This document shows, in pieces, positions 51,201 through 61,630 of a stretch of DNA of 64,000 bases. A program made the position numbers and the translations under genes. Source of the stretch: Dicaeum eximium (taxonomy: Eukaryota; Chordata; Aves; Passeriformes; Dicaeidae); the NCBI GenBank assembly GCA_013396995.1, contig VWZP01007456.1, positions 3,581,482 through 3,645,481 on the forward strand, read 5' to 3'. Each line of letters opens with the position of its first letter. Position 1 is the stretch's first letter. Under the pieces are notes generated by a model. That model saw only the letters and a program-made list of their open reading frames with translations, was not told the origin of the DNA and ran no database searches.

Positions 51201-54200
51201 TTTGTTATGGCCATCAAACTAAGTCCTGGGGCGGTAGGTTTTTGGATTCCATAAAGCCCTAATGTTTCCTCAAACAAATTTAGATGAAATAACTTTTTTT
51301 GAAGTGGATGCGGAAATACTTTGATCAAGGATACCATTCCCCAGAGTTTGATTATATCTTGAGTATGAAGCTGTAGGGCTGGCAGCTCACAATCAATATT
51401 TATCTAGGCCAACCAGCATGTCCCACATAAATTTTATACCTGTTCATCATACAAAGTCATAAATAAATCCTGATATTAACAATTATTTAAAAAATCATCC
51501 CAAAAACCAAGAAAACTGCATTTTGAATCATTTAAATCAGTGTCTGCTTCTGCTTTCTTTGAACTTAGGAACTTGAGCCCTGGTGACTGTAACAAAGCCA
51601 CTCTCCCAAGAGGAGAACAACGTCATGCACTAGGCTAAGATGCCAGCAGTTATTCAAGATCTTAGTCTTGGCCTTATTCACATTTTATTAAAGAAATATT
51701 AAAATCATCACAAATATCTATTTATATTCTCATTTAGAAGGCAAACAGAAAGGTACATACTGACATTAGCTAGAAAATACAAACTCTCTGTATTTAAAAA
51801 GCACACAGTGAAGTAAGTAGAAAGAACCCAAAATGATTTTTCAAAACCTAACTCCTCTCCCCACCTCCATATTTTCAAAACCTACAGATTATGTTTTAAT
51901 GCTTAGGTCTAGCAAAAATCGGTCAGATTTTCCTCAATGCTAAACTTAAATACTAAAAATTAACACATTTTTTTCTCTCAGCCATGACCTTCCAGGGACT
52001 GAAATAAACGTTAAGAACCCATGTGAAAAATTTCTAGGAAACAGCTGCCTTACCTTGTGAATCTGTGGAAGAAGGAGATGACTTTGGATAGCCTACAAAG
52101 GAAAAGTAGTATGTGAGACTCAGTACACAGCAGAGTACATTATGACCAAATATCACTGCAGTCCTCTAGAAAGCATCCCTGGTTATTGAACAGCAACCTA
52201 CCAAAACAGCTATTAAATAGTATCTCCTATGAAATGCTCAATTATTGTTAAACTGGAGTGGTCATGGCAAAGAGAACCAAGTTATTACTCCAACGTACTA
52301 AATCGACTGCAAGAATTATGGAAAAAAACCAAAAAACATTCAAGTTTCCCTAGTGGCAAAGACTGCTGTAGTTACCAGGGGTTTTACATCATCTCTGTTG
52401 ACCTCATGCTTTGTGCATCCTTGGTAAGGCAGCAAAACTGGCACCGAATGTGTTTCCCCTACTCCTGCAGCCAGCTGGAGGCTGCAGAGGCTCATTCACA
52501 AATCACCTCTGCTGCAAACCCATTCCCAACAGCAACAGCCTCAGTGGGTGTCCACAAAAGGCCAAGAGCGGGCTGGTAAAGCACAGCAGACCTCAGTGCC
52601 ACCTCTCCAGCACGACGTGACACGTCCATTGCACTCAGCCAGGAGTGATGCACTGCCAGTCTGGTTCTCTCACCTGGTGCTCCAGCATAGCCTTCAGCAA
52701 TGGGCATGGTGCTCTGGCCAGCCTGGCCATCTGCACTTCTAAGCCGCCCTCTCCCAGACATTAAAACCGTGCCAGGAGGTCCTGCCTCCCCAGTCTCCAG
52801 GATGATGCCGGTTGTTCCAGGCAGGAGGGGCACAACCGCTGAGCCTGGCAGAGCTGGGCGTGCAGGGGGTCTCAGCTGTGGTGGCAGCAGGGGGATCGTC
52901 TGTCGTGGGGGCTGTATCCTGGGCCTTGATGGCAGCAGGGATATGCCAGGCTGGGGCTGCACGGGTGGCCTCGGTGGCAACGGCTGCTGTGGCACCTCTG
53001 GTCGCCCTTTGACATGATGGAAGGGGAGGAAAAATACAAAATTATTTGCCTAAAATGTAACATAAGTTTGCACAGTCTTGCATAGTAAATACTTCAAAAT
53101 AAAACAGGACTCAGTTGGAGGCCACCTGCTCTCTCAGACCCAAGACTGCACTGGCTAAATGCCTTTCCACTCCTGAAGTACTACAGACTCCACTCTTTAC
53201 AGCCTGTGTGACACTGGGAAAGGAATGGAGATAGTCTGGAGACAGGACAAGCAGCAAGCAAATAACCTATGAACATTCATTCAATTGTTACACCAGCTTG
53301 GCCCTTCTGCACCAAGCAGGCTGAGTATCACACTTATTCCCACCAGTGCCTTCATTCCAGAGCGTTCTGACTCCCTCTCTCTCTCTCTCTCCTTTAACTT
53401 CAGTTCTCCTCAACCCCTCACACCTACTGCACTTGCTTTCAACTCTCTACTCACACAACTCTTAGCACAAGGCTGTCCCTTTAGCACAATCATGAAGAAA
53501 ATTATCCACAGCAAAAAAACATCACTAAATGAACATGACTTAAGAGGTTTTTTCCCTTACTTTAAAAAGTAACAAACTTAAACGTCCTAGTACTTCTGTT
53601 ACTAATATTTTCTGACAATAAAGGCAGAACTCAAAAGATCTACCAGAAAATTCTTTATTGTTTAAATAGAAGAGATACCATTAAAAAACTTGCTGGCTGA
53701 CTTTTAACCATCAGAAGAATTGAAACTCATACAAGCTGGAGTGAAGCTCACCCTGTAACTTTGTCTACAAGGCAGAGGCCTAAATAGTGAAATATTTGCT
53801 TTATAGAGATTAAAACTATTTTCATAAAAACCTTAAAATTTAAAAAAAATCATAAAATTTAAAAAACCCTTAAAATATCAAAGTGATTATTTTACAGAAT
53901 TATTTGCTTTGTAAGACAACTTCTGTCCACAGAGGCATTGATTTCAACCTTCAACTAAAATCTTCAGATTAACCTGTTTGAAAAAACAAATTCACAAAGT
54001 ACTTTACCTTGGGGTGCATGTACTTGTCATTTCTTGAGTCAATTATGCTAAGCTTCATTAAGACAATTATTTCGGATGACACTGGGAAAATTCATTTCCA
54101 CATTTCTCTGCTTGTATTTCTAAACCTTTAAATAACAATCAACAGCTGAAACCCCATATCCTGAGCAGACTGCTTCCTTGCATGCAACATCAATATTCAG

Positions 54201-54947
54201 AATTGTCCCATCTCCACAACACTAAACCCAGAATCACTCGCCTAAAGCTCAACTTCAAGTGGAAGCAATCAGATATGTGTGAGTAGAGATCTGCTTTAAC
54301 TTTGCTGAGCAGGCCATGAACACAATCTTCCTGTCATCTTCCCATCTATCTGGGAAGGCAAGAATAGAGCTGAGATCATCATTACACAGCCAGGAACAGT
54401 CACACTCTTCTCAGCAGCAGCAGCATCCTTGCTGCTCTGCTTGTCATCACTGCTGTGAGTGACAACGTGGTTACCACATCACATACCAGCATCTTCTCAT
54501 GCTGTCCTCAGCCCCCAAAGCACACAGAAACAAAGTGCATAAAGCTAACTGGAGAGTAAAGGAATCTGTGACTGCTCTCACAAGAAGCCAAAAAGACCTC
54601 ACTTGAATTTTGTTATAGACACCAAGGGGTTTTTACAATTCTGTTAGAAAGCAGCATTGTGCACAAGCTCACAGGGAGCCCAGAGGAATTGACTATATGA
54701 CTACTCACACTACAGCATTAAAAATTTTATGTTGCATTTTATCCATGCTGCAATGCAGAGCACACATTGGGTTTCTTAGGCCACAACTTCATCAGACAAC
54801 ATTCTGCTGCTGGTTTCAAAACCCTGCTACACAGACAACTACCACAGGCATTGCAGGTCAGGTCAGATACCTGTAACCAAAGCAAACTGCACTCCCAGCA
54901 CGGTATCTGACTGCAAGACCACACTTTTGATTCCCAGAAAACTTTAT

Positions 54948-54985
<38 letters not shown>

Positions 54986-57900
54986 GGTGAGTTGGTGGTA
55001 TATAAAGTTGGTGGTCTCTTTTAACGTACTGCCTTTATATATATATATATATATATTTCAGTTTTCAGTTTCAGTATATTTTCAGCTTTCAGTTTCATGC
55101 TATGTGAAGAGCAAACATACCTGCAGAGAGGAACAGAATGCAATGAGAACAACTTAGGCTACAAGACATGGAGCTGAGGGAAGGCACCATTTCATGTGAA
55201 TGGAAAGCTGCTGCTGGATCATTTTAGCTTGGAGAGCACATTTTGCATGGTTCCCTAAATGCTTAGAGCAGACCACTGCCTGCTGTCACCACTGCCTTGT
55301 GTGCTGCAGGACATTTCACTACCTTCACCAGGAATTACCACAAATTACATACATTTCTGGTCTCTGGGTTTGCATCTGATGCACAGTCATTTGCTAAACT
55401 GGCTTGTTAATTTGGATTGAGGCATTTGAAACCTCTGAATAAAAAAACATAGAAGAAAATACAGCCACAGTTTTAAGATGAGGGTCATTTGACTTTGCTG
55501 GGGTTACACTGCTTGGTAAGATTTTATGTTTCATTTCTTGCAACACATCCTTGCCTTACTGCCCTCAACAGCTTTATTAGTAACAACTTGTTTCTGTTTC
55601 GGCCCCTCTGAAGTCGAATGACATCATTTGAATGCTACGATATGCTGGCAAATTGTGCATAAGAAACTCTCCACTGATCCAAGTTCAGGCCTTCCTGTCA
55701 AATAACATTGGTAGGGGAGACAATGCTGCAGATCACAAATATAAAAATAGTTAAAGCCATACCCCAACTCACGTAACAGGGTTCCCAAAATCACTTCCAA
55801 AAAAGGCTCTTCTGCCAAAATCTTTCTGCAACTCCTGCCATCATAACTTACTTAGGCTGCTGTGCCAGACAGTGTTATTGTAATTGGAAACATTTGGGAA
55901 GTGCAGTGTGTGCTTCACAAACCCTTTAGAGGCCAGAAGCACCCCAAACCCAGCAGCAAGGGATGCTCAGAGTGCCTGCACCCCAAACCCAGCAGCAAGG
56001 GATGCTCAGAGTGCCTGCATCCCAGATCCAGCAGCAAGGGATGCTCAGAGTGCCTGCACCCCAAACCCAGAGCAGCAGCCTTCCACAGGCTTTTCACACC
56101 CAGTGGTGGATGGAGGGGTCTGCCCTGAAAAGGCAATATTTTATGGAAACCCACGTGTACAGAGGCTTTTTAATGCTTTAGTACATTGTAACAGGGGCTG
56201 ATAAATGCAACCCATGAGGTTGCTTGAACACCTGCTTCAAATAGCAGGAGAAAGATGCTACTTGTGGACCTTTCTCCACTGTTGGTCCCTAGTGCTAGGT
56301 AATTTCAGGCAAGATGGATGAGAAACAGGATTACACAGATACATCACATTCCAGTTTAATGGAGACTGGGATGCCTCCGCAAGATCGAGGGATAAAAGTC
56401 CTAGCCCTGTTGAATTTAAGTCAAAATTACAGCAAAACAATTATCTGAAATTTACAGTCCCTCTTCACTCCACTTCCTCCTTTAAAGTTAAGAGAAATAC
56501 TTTTTTTTTTATTTCACACAAAAGCGTCTCACTTCAGAAGGATTTTTGTGTCAAGTAATGCTATACTTTTGGTTTTAAACATTTACACAAAAGAAACACA
56601 TCTATCACAGGTTTTCTAGTCTCTGCCTTGGGGTGAGAAGGATATTCTTCCCTTCATGAGGCACGACTTGTCCATTCAAGAAAGAACACTCAAGAGTCTC
56701 CTGTCTGCTCTCTCCCAACCACCATCAGCTGCAACAGCACACAGGCCCTTCCCTCAGCACCTCTTCTCATTTTAGCCAGTCACAGAAATCGGCCTCTTAT
56801 TTATCTCATACGTGCACAGAATTAAAACCAGAAGCATCAACCAGCTGAAGAGTGCAGTTTCAAAACAGTCTCCAATTCCCATGATTTTGTGTCATGCTAA
56901 CAGAAACAGGAAAACAGGAACTCGGCTTCCTTCTGTAAACTTCAGCTCTCAGAAAAACAACCCACTGCTGAAATTTGGAGAAAGAACTGCAGAGGGAACT
57001 GAGTGGCATTTGGCAAGGTCTCTAAACCTTCATGGCAAGGCTCACCAGCATGCTGAGGTTGCCATTTCCCAGCAGTCTGAGCCAAAGGGAACGTGCCCCA
57101 ACTTCTCAGCTGCTCTAATGCAAACTTTAAACAAAGTGCAGGTAGATTTGCACCAACATGTTGGACTATTAACAGTCCAGGTTATTAACAACAGGCTGAG
57201 GTGCTAAAACATTGCCAGCTGGAATGTGCCAAGTACTGCAAATGACCTTGTGGGAATCCAAGCTTCTGGGAGAGCTATGAAGCAGAAGTCTTATATTGCC
57301 ATGCCAAGGTATGCCAGAGCTCATTTGTGAAACTTCTAGATCAAAGAGTTGGTGCTGAATTATAATCATTAACTCATGCTAAGAACACAACTTAGAAGAA
57401 ATCTTTCTTATCATAAATTTGAATTAATTTGACTTCAGTTTTCTCTATTTGCTTTTCAATTTTCCCTGAGGAATACAGAATAATCTTCAACAACAAAACA
57501 AAACCAAAAAAATAAAATCAAATGAAAAAACATGTAAGACTTCTTTTTTTCTTTTTTTTTTTGAGGACACTTTTAAAAGCACTCAAAGTACTCTGTGGTG
57601 TTCTGGAGCAAAGAGCCAAAATTAGAGTCACTGCAAAAACAAAGTAGGAATTGTGTAATATTAATTTTTTCCTCCCTTGTTTAGTTCTTTTCTAAGAGTT
57701 TCAGAAAGGAAAGCTAGTTGAAAAACAAACAAACAAACAGTAAAAAAAAAAGCAAGAAACTTACTTGTGTCAGGCTGAGATTTTAGCACGCCTTCAATGT
57801 CAGTGGTGATTTTGGAAACCTGACTGTGAAACTGTTGGACAGAGTTTTTGAGGCCAGAAATATCAGTGGAATGAGATGCTATAGTTCCATTCATTTCACG

Positions 57901-60900
57901 GATGCAGTTCCATAAGCTGCTCACATGCTTATTCAGACCTTCTTTTATATTCTGCAAGCTGTCTGAAACAGAGTCTAGCTTGCCACAGACTTTTTCAACA
58001 TGTGAGACTCTGTTCTCAACATCTGAAACACCCTCCTGGACACCCTGGGTCTTTTCTTTGCACTTGCTAAGATCATTCAGGATATGGTCATTCAGTTGTT
58101 CCAGTCTCTCTCTCACTTCGCCACAACAATTCTCACTGGAATGAGCAGTTTGATTTGCAAATGTCCTCTGCATTTGATCAATTTTTCGGAAGACACCTCT
58201 TTGTGTTTTTCTGCATGTCGAATTGACACCCAGAAGCTGCTCTCTGCAGCTACTCAGGCCATCTTGAAGATTTTTCATATCTCTGTCAATGGCATTTAGA
58301 TTGTATCGGAATACACGTACGTCTCTCTGCATTTTCTGGATGTCACGTTGGTTACCCTTAATTAAGTTAAGTTTCTCATTAAGAGAGCTATTTAGAGACT
58401 CCAGGAGAACAGAATTATTCTCTGTTTTCAAAAGCAAGTGATTGTACTTGTTGTTACAGTTTTCCAGCTGTTTCTGGAGGTTCTCTGTGCCTCGCGGTGC
58501 AGACTGACATTTCTGCCCGCAGAGCTGTTCAAGGGACAGCAGTTTGTCCTTCACAAAATCCATCTCTGCTGTAAACTGCTCACTGGCAAATCCTGCATCG
58601 CTGGGCAAGACAGGCCCAGGATTAACAAAGATCCCATCTGGGTCCGTGGTGTTGGCAATCTCCAAAATGGTCCCGCCCAGCCTCACCTCCAGTGCCCGCA
58701 GCTTTTGGTCGAACGAGTCTCTCAGTTCATCCACCTCAGCGGCGATAGCGCCGCGGAGAGTCTCCTCAACGTAAAAACAATGCTCTTCAGCATTTCGTTC
58801 TGTGACATTCATCCTTGCATCCAGCTCCTCCAGCCTCTCACCAAACACGTCTTCTAGGTCTGGAGTTGACAATCGAATTATTTCGTTATCTATTCTGACA
58901 TTCAAGATCCTCTGTGCTTCCACAATTCTGTCGATCTTCTTATCTAAATCTTGCATCTGTTGGTCAAAGTCATTTCCCTCACCCTTCTTGCAACAACTGG
59001 AGTTGTTTGATGGAATCTGAGAGCGGAGAGTATTTATTTCTTTCCTCAAGTCATTCTCTTTTCCTCTTATAACATCCATTATCCCTACACAGTTATTTCC
59101 GCTGTCATCATGCTGCTGCTGAATATCCTCTAGTTTATATTCACAGGAGTTCTTTAGATCTGCCAGTCTCTTCTCAAATCCTTCCATTATTTCTTGCCTG
59201 AGGGATTCAAATTTTGAGTCTATATAGTCCTGATATATACTGTCACGGGGCATTGTTATTGTAGGTCCTTGTGCTGCCTCCTGCAGTTGTTTTAATTGTC
59301 CTTCATAGCCTTTTACTTTTCCATTCAGTTCCTCCAGCTCATCATTCCTCATCTTCAAGGCTTCTTTGACTTCAGCTAGCTCAGCTTTTATATCTTCCAT
59401 TTCAAAATCAATGAAAGGGTCTTTTTGATCTTTATTGCTGAGGAGTCCTGGCAGCTGAATAGTGTCTGTTTCACCCCCAACCGCACTGTCGGGCTCTGGG
59501 CGGTCGTAGAGGTTGTTCAGCCAGGTGACCAACATCTTGCTAGCATCTTCTTGTACAGTCAGCTTCAGATTTTCATTCACACCTGCCACAGAGGACTGAA
59601 GCTCAATCACAGACCGTGTAAGTCTAAACAATTCATCCTCAAGAAACTGCATTCTCTTCTCATATGGTGGAGGCTCCGGCGCTTCTGTTGGTTCTGCATC
59701 TGTTTCCCAGAAATAACAAAATGTGGAGGTAAATATTCCCAGTGGTATCTGTTTTAATCACCTGCATTTGACTTCACTTTTCTTTAAAATGAAATAATGA
59801 TTTAAACTGCTTAATGCTTGTTGTCTTTTCTGTTCTTATTTTCAGTTGTTTATAACTAATACATTATCAAAACCCACAGACTGAAAGTCTGAGCACAGTG
59901 ACCAATTCCTGCCAAGACACAGTGGCCATAAAGAAACTGGCAATCACTCCTCCTGTTCAGCAATGGATCTAAGCTACAACATACATAACAGACCAATACA
60001 GATCCATACACATCACCTGAGAACCACTGCATCTCCTAGAACACTAATTTGCCCCTGAATTCCCACTGAAAACTTCAGTGGCAGTCATTTATGTGCCTGA
60101 AGTGGGTTTGTGCTTCTGTGTTTTACTGAACTGGGGTCCAAATATATATCCCAGCTATGACACGGGGTTCTGCAAGATACTCCAGTTATCACACTTGCTT
60201 CACAAATACCTAATTGTTTGGCATATATTTAAGTAGGCAATTAAAACATAAAAGCATAAAATTTACACATTCAAAACTGATAGATTAAAATAACTTATCC
60301 TCATTGAATGAAAATCAGAAAGAGAAGATTTTTAGCTGCAATCTACTTTTTACCTATCATAAATCAATTAATGAATCTGAATCTTGTCATTAGTATGACC
60401 TCATTTACAAAACCACATACAAATCTGGATGTTCAGTTTCATGCAAAATGTGTAACAACTGCAGAAAATCCAGAACAAAAACCCAGAAAAACAAACATTA
60501 TCAGAGGTCAAGAAAGGACAAACTGCAGGAAAAGTCCAAAGTAATTTTTAATTTTGTCTAGGAGAGAGGAGAAGGATACAGATATTATCATGATTTATTA
60601 TCATCTTTTGGAATTAATATTTAAGGTTGGATAACAAAATACTTAAACTTGTTTTTAAAGCAGGTATATAATCTATGGGATAGTTTGAAACCATGTATTC
60701 AGTCATTCAATACATTCCACCACACAGAAAACACGTGTGGAAATCTGACTAAGTGCTATATGTGACACTAATCTCCAATTATGTTGGAAAAAGTTCTTCA
60801 GAAGGAAACATCTGTTTATCATTTTTTCTTAATGGAGAAAAGGCATAATATGGCAGTAACAGCATTACTTCTTGCCCTTTCAGAAGACATTATTTTACAC

Positions 60901-61630
60901 AAATGAACATCATTCATTCTTTAAAATATTTTTTCAGAAGTTGATGTTTATCCATACTTATTCCCTTGCTCCTATTATTAAGGCATGTAATCTAATGTGA
61001 ATCTGTAAAATCTTTACAATCTCAAAACATTGTGAAACTGCTAGGAACCCTTAAGTATAATTAAAATTAGTATCTGGGGTTTTTTTGTTGTTTTAGTAAT
61101 AATCTTTTCTTTTTTCCTTCTGAACATTGGAGAAACCACAAAAAAAACCACAAAAAACTGTAAATTCCTAGAAAACCCACAGTCTTAACCCAAAGATTTT
61201 CTAGAACCATGAGTAGCCAGCTGGCATTTCCAGCCAGTGTTCTACAGCCCATTCCTCTGTTATTCTTCAGGAAATTCTCTGTATCAGGACTGCTATTGCC
61301 TGGCTATTATTTCCTCTCCATACAGAGTCTTTCACATGGCTTTTGTACCTGCCAGCAGCTGAGTTCCATGGAAACCATAATGATTCTTACCCTTCAAAGA
61401 CAAAACAAGAAACCAGACATGACTGTGCATACCAAAATTCAAACCAAAAGTCACCTGTGCCTTTCTTCACGACAGCTTTCACTGGTGCTGTGGGACGACG
61501 AGCAGTGTTTGGCTTTTCTGCTGGTCCTTCCCTGCAGTCCTCCCCTCTGTAGCCAGGACAGCATCTCCATTCCAGCTCTGTCACTGTCTTATATGCAACT
61601 GTGTACCGAGGCCTGAAACTCGTTCGGTAT
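44890..61630 (-). CDS. EMILIN2: EMILIN-2, exons 3-8 (5' end outside the window)
   Basis: EMILIN-2 is a secreted matrix glycoprotein of the EMI/C1q family that associates with elastic fibres and forms disulfide-linked multimers. Joined exons (61455-61630, 57765-59699, 52674-53006, 52054-52092, 45826-45963, 44890-45227) read in one frame for about 985 residues. Domain order is the end of the EMI domain, about 640 residues of coiled coil, a proline-rich region, a few Gly-X-Y triplets and a C-terminal C1q domain. This order, the proline-rich segment and the neighbour LPIN2 separate it from EMILIN1, EMILIN3 and the multimerins. Human EMILIN-2 is 1053 residues in 8 exons as I recall. The missing part here is the signal peptide and the first two-thirds of the EMI domain. 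Confidence 0.95.
45228..45825 (-). other. EMILIN2 intron 7
   Basis: A short, relatively GC-rich intron with a C/T-rich tract near 45459-45510. No other feature is seen. Confidence 0.85.
45826..45963 (-). CDS. EMILIN2: EMILIN2 exon 7 (start of C1q domain)
   Basis: The acceptor CCCATTTCAG is strong and the donor GTAACA moderate. The exon encodes VSFSAGLTQKPFSSDVGVVH and NKVLVNDGDYYNPNTG, the standard opening of a C1q fold. Phase 1 at both ends. Confidence 0.96.
46928..47155 (-). mobile_element. CR1 LINE 3' end, antisense to the window
   Basis: On the + strand it reads AATCCTGAATTGAAAGGGAC, AAGTCCAACTCCTGGCCCTG and so on, the reverse complement of the CR1 3' end. It is a short 5'-truncated copy, in the same orientation as EMILIN2. 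Confidence 0.85.
49735..50545 (-). mobile_element. CR1 LINE fragment with reverse-transcriptase C-terminus
   Basis: The left edge has duplicated AATCACAG units, the reverse of the CR1 tail. The - strand then encodes, in shifted frames, LYLALVRPHLQCCVQVWAPQ, QRRSVKMVKGLE and LEKRSLRGDLIALYNHLKGE, which are CR1 reverse-transcriptase C-terminal segments. It is the longest and best-preserved CR1 in the window but is 5' truncated and frame-shifted, so it cannot move on its own. Confidence 0.92.
52054..52092 (-). CDS. EMILIN2: EMILIN2 exon 6 (39-nt microexon)
   Basis: Acceptor CCTTTGTAG and donor GTAAGG flank 39 nt encoding YPKSSPSSTDSQ between two split Gly codons. Both edges are phase 1, so the exon can be included or skipped without a frameshift. 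It lengthens a linker in front of the C1q domain. Confidence 0.82.
52674..53006 (-). CDS. EMILIN2: EMILIN2 exon 5 (proline-rich region)
   Basis: The 333-nt exon begins RRPEVPQQPLPPRPPVQPQP, remains rich in Pro, Arg and Leu, and later contains GEAGPPGT and ends GYAGAPG. A proline-rich segment between coiled coil and C1q is a known feature of EMILIN-2. The acceptor ATGTCAAAG is weak, but its phase fits both neighbours. The donor is GTGAGA. Confidence 0.88.
54951..55056. repeat. Two TA microsatellites with a GTTGGTG-rich spacer
   Basis: (TA)16 at 54951-54982 and about ten TA units at 55036-55056 enclose a spacer containing repeated GTTGGTG/GTTGGTGG units. The arrays are likely to vary in length between individuals. 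Confidence 0.95.
55056..55096 (-). promoter_or_regulatory. Paired ISRE/IRF-like motifs
   Basis: On the - strand two blocks, at 55079-55096 and 55056-55072, read GAAACTGAAAGCTGAAAA and GAAACTGAAAACTGAAA. Both satisfy the GAAANNGAAA core of interferon-stimulated response elements. They may also have arisen simply as a degenerate tandem of CTGAAA. Confidence 0.35.
55942..56070. repeat. 39-bp minisatellite, three full copies and a partial fourth
   Basis: Units at 55942-55980, 55981-56019 and 56020-56058 share CAGCAAGGGATGCTCAGAGT and flanking bases with very few changes, and a partial copy follows at 56059. Because 39 is a multiple of three, several frames stay open on both strands and mimic genes with 13-residue repeats. 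It lies in EMILIN2 intron 4. Confidence 0.95.
57765..59699 (-). CDS. EMILIN2: EMILIN2 exon 4 (long coiled-coil region)
   Basis: The 1935-nt exon encodes about 645 residues. It starts AEPTEAPEPPPYEKRMQFLE after a GGGAAACAG acceptor and ends SQPDT before GTAAGT. Heptad-like Leu/Ile spacing with many Glu, Lys and Gln marks coiled coil. Cys pairs and singles (SSCCKKG, CGQKC, NCCGEV, WNCIRE) could make interchain disulfides. Several Asn-X-Ser/Thr sites (for example MNVTE, ANTTD, NSSLN, VNSTC, ANQTA, MNGTI) suggest glycosylation, as expected of a secreted protein. Reading past the donor gives a false hydrophobic C-terminus, which is intron. Confidence 0.95.
59700..61454 (-). other. EMILIN2 intron 3
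   Basis: 1.75 kb of AT-rich unique sequence between the EMI-end exon and the coiled-coil exon. I see nothing further in it. Confidence 0.85.
61455..61630 (-). CDS. EMILIN2: EMILIN2 exon 3 (end of EMI domain)
   Basis: The acceptor reads GTTCTGGCAG and the donor GTGACT. The exon encodes YRTSFRPRYTVAYKTVTELE and WRCCPGYRGEDC, the diagnostic cysteine cluster at the end of EMI domains. A basic, Pro/Ala/Lys-rich linker follows. It ends in phase 1 and joins to exon 4 through an Asp codon. Confidence 0.95.

Larger units (their letters stand above)
45964..52053 (-). other. EMILIN2 intron 6
   Basis: 6.1 kb of intron containing two - strand CR1 fragments (46928-47155 and 49735-50545) and an A tract at 49247-49263. 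The remaining sequence is unique, with no recognised gene. Confidence 0.85.
53007..57764 (-). other. EMILIN2 intron 4
   Basis: 4.8 kb holding a CT microsatellite (about 53374-53391), two TA microsatellites (54951-54982, 55036-55056), interferon-response-like motifs beside the second, and a 39-bp minisatellite at 55942-56070. No exon fitting the phase between exons 4 and 5 is needed or seen. Confidence 0.85.

Noticed and set aside
55862..56201. Overlapping open frames with 13-residue repeats
   Set aside because: They are a by-product of the 39-bp minisatellite inside an EMILIN2 intron.
57661..57764. Hydrophobic C-terminal extension of the EMILIN2 coiled-coil frame, resembling a membrane segment
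   Set aside because: It lies past a consensus GTAAGT donor at 57764. The phase continues correctly into the proline-rich exon, so the hydrophobic stretch is intron sequence.
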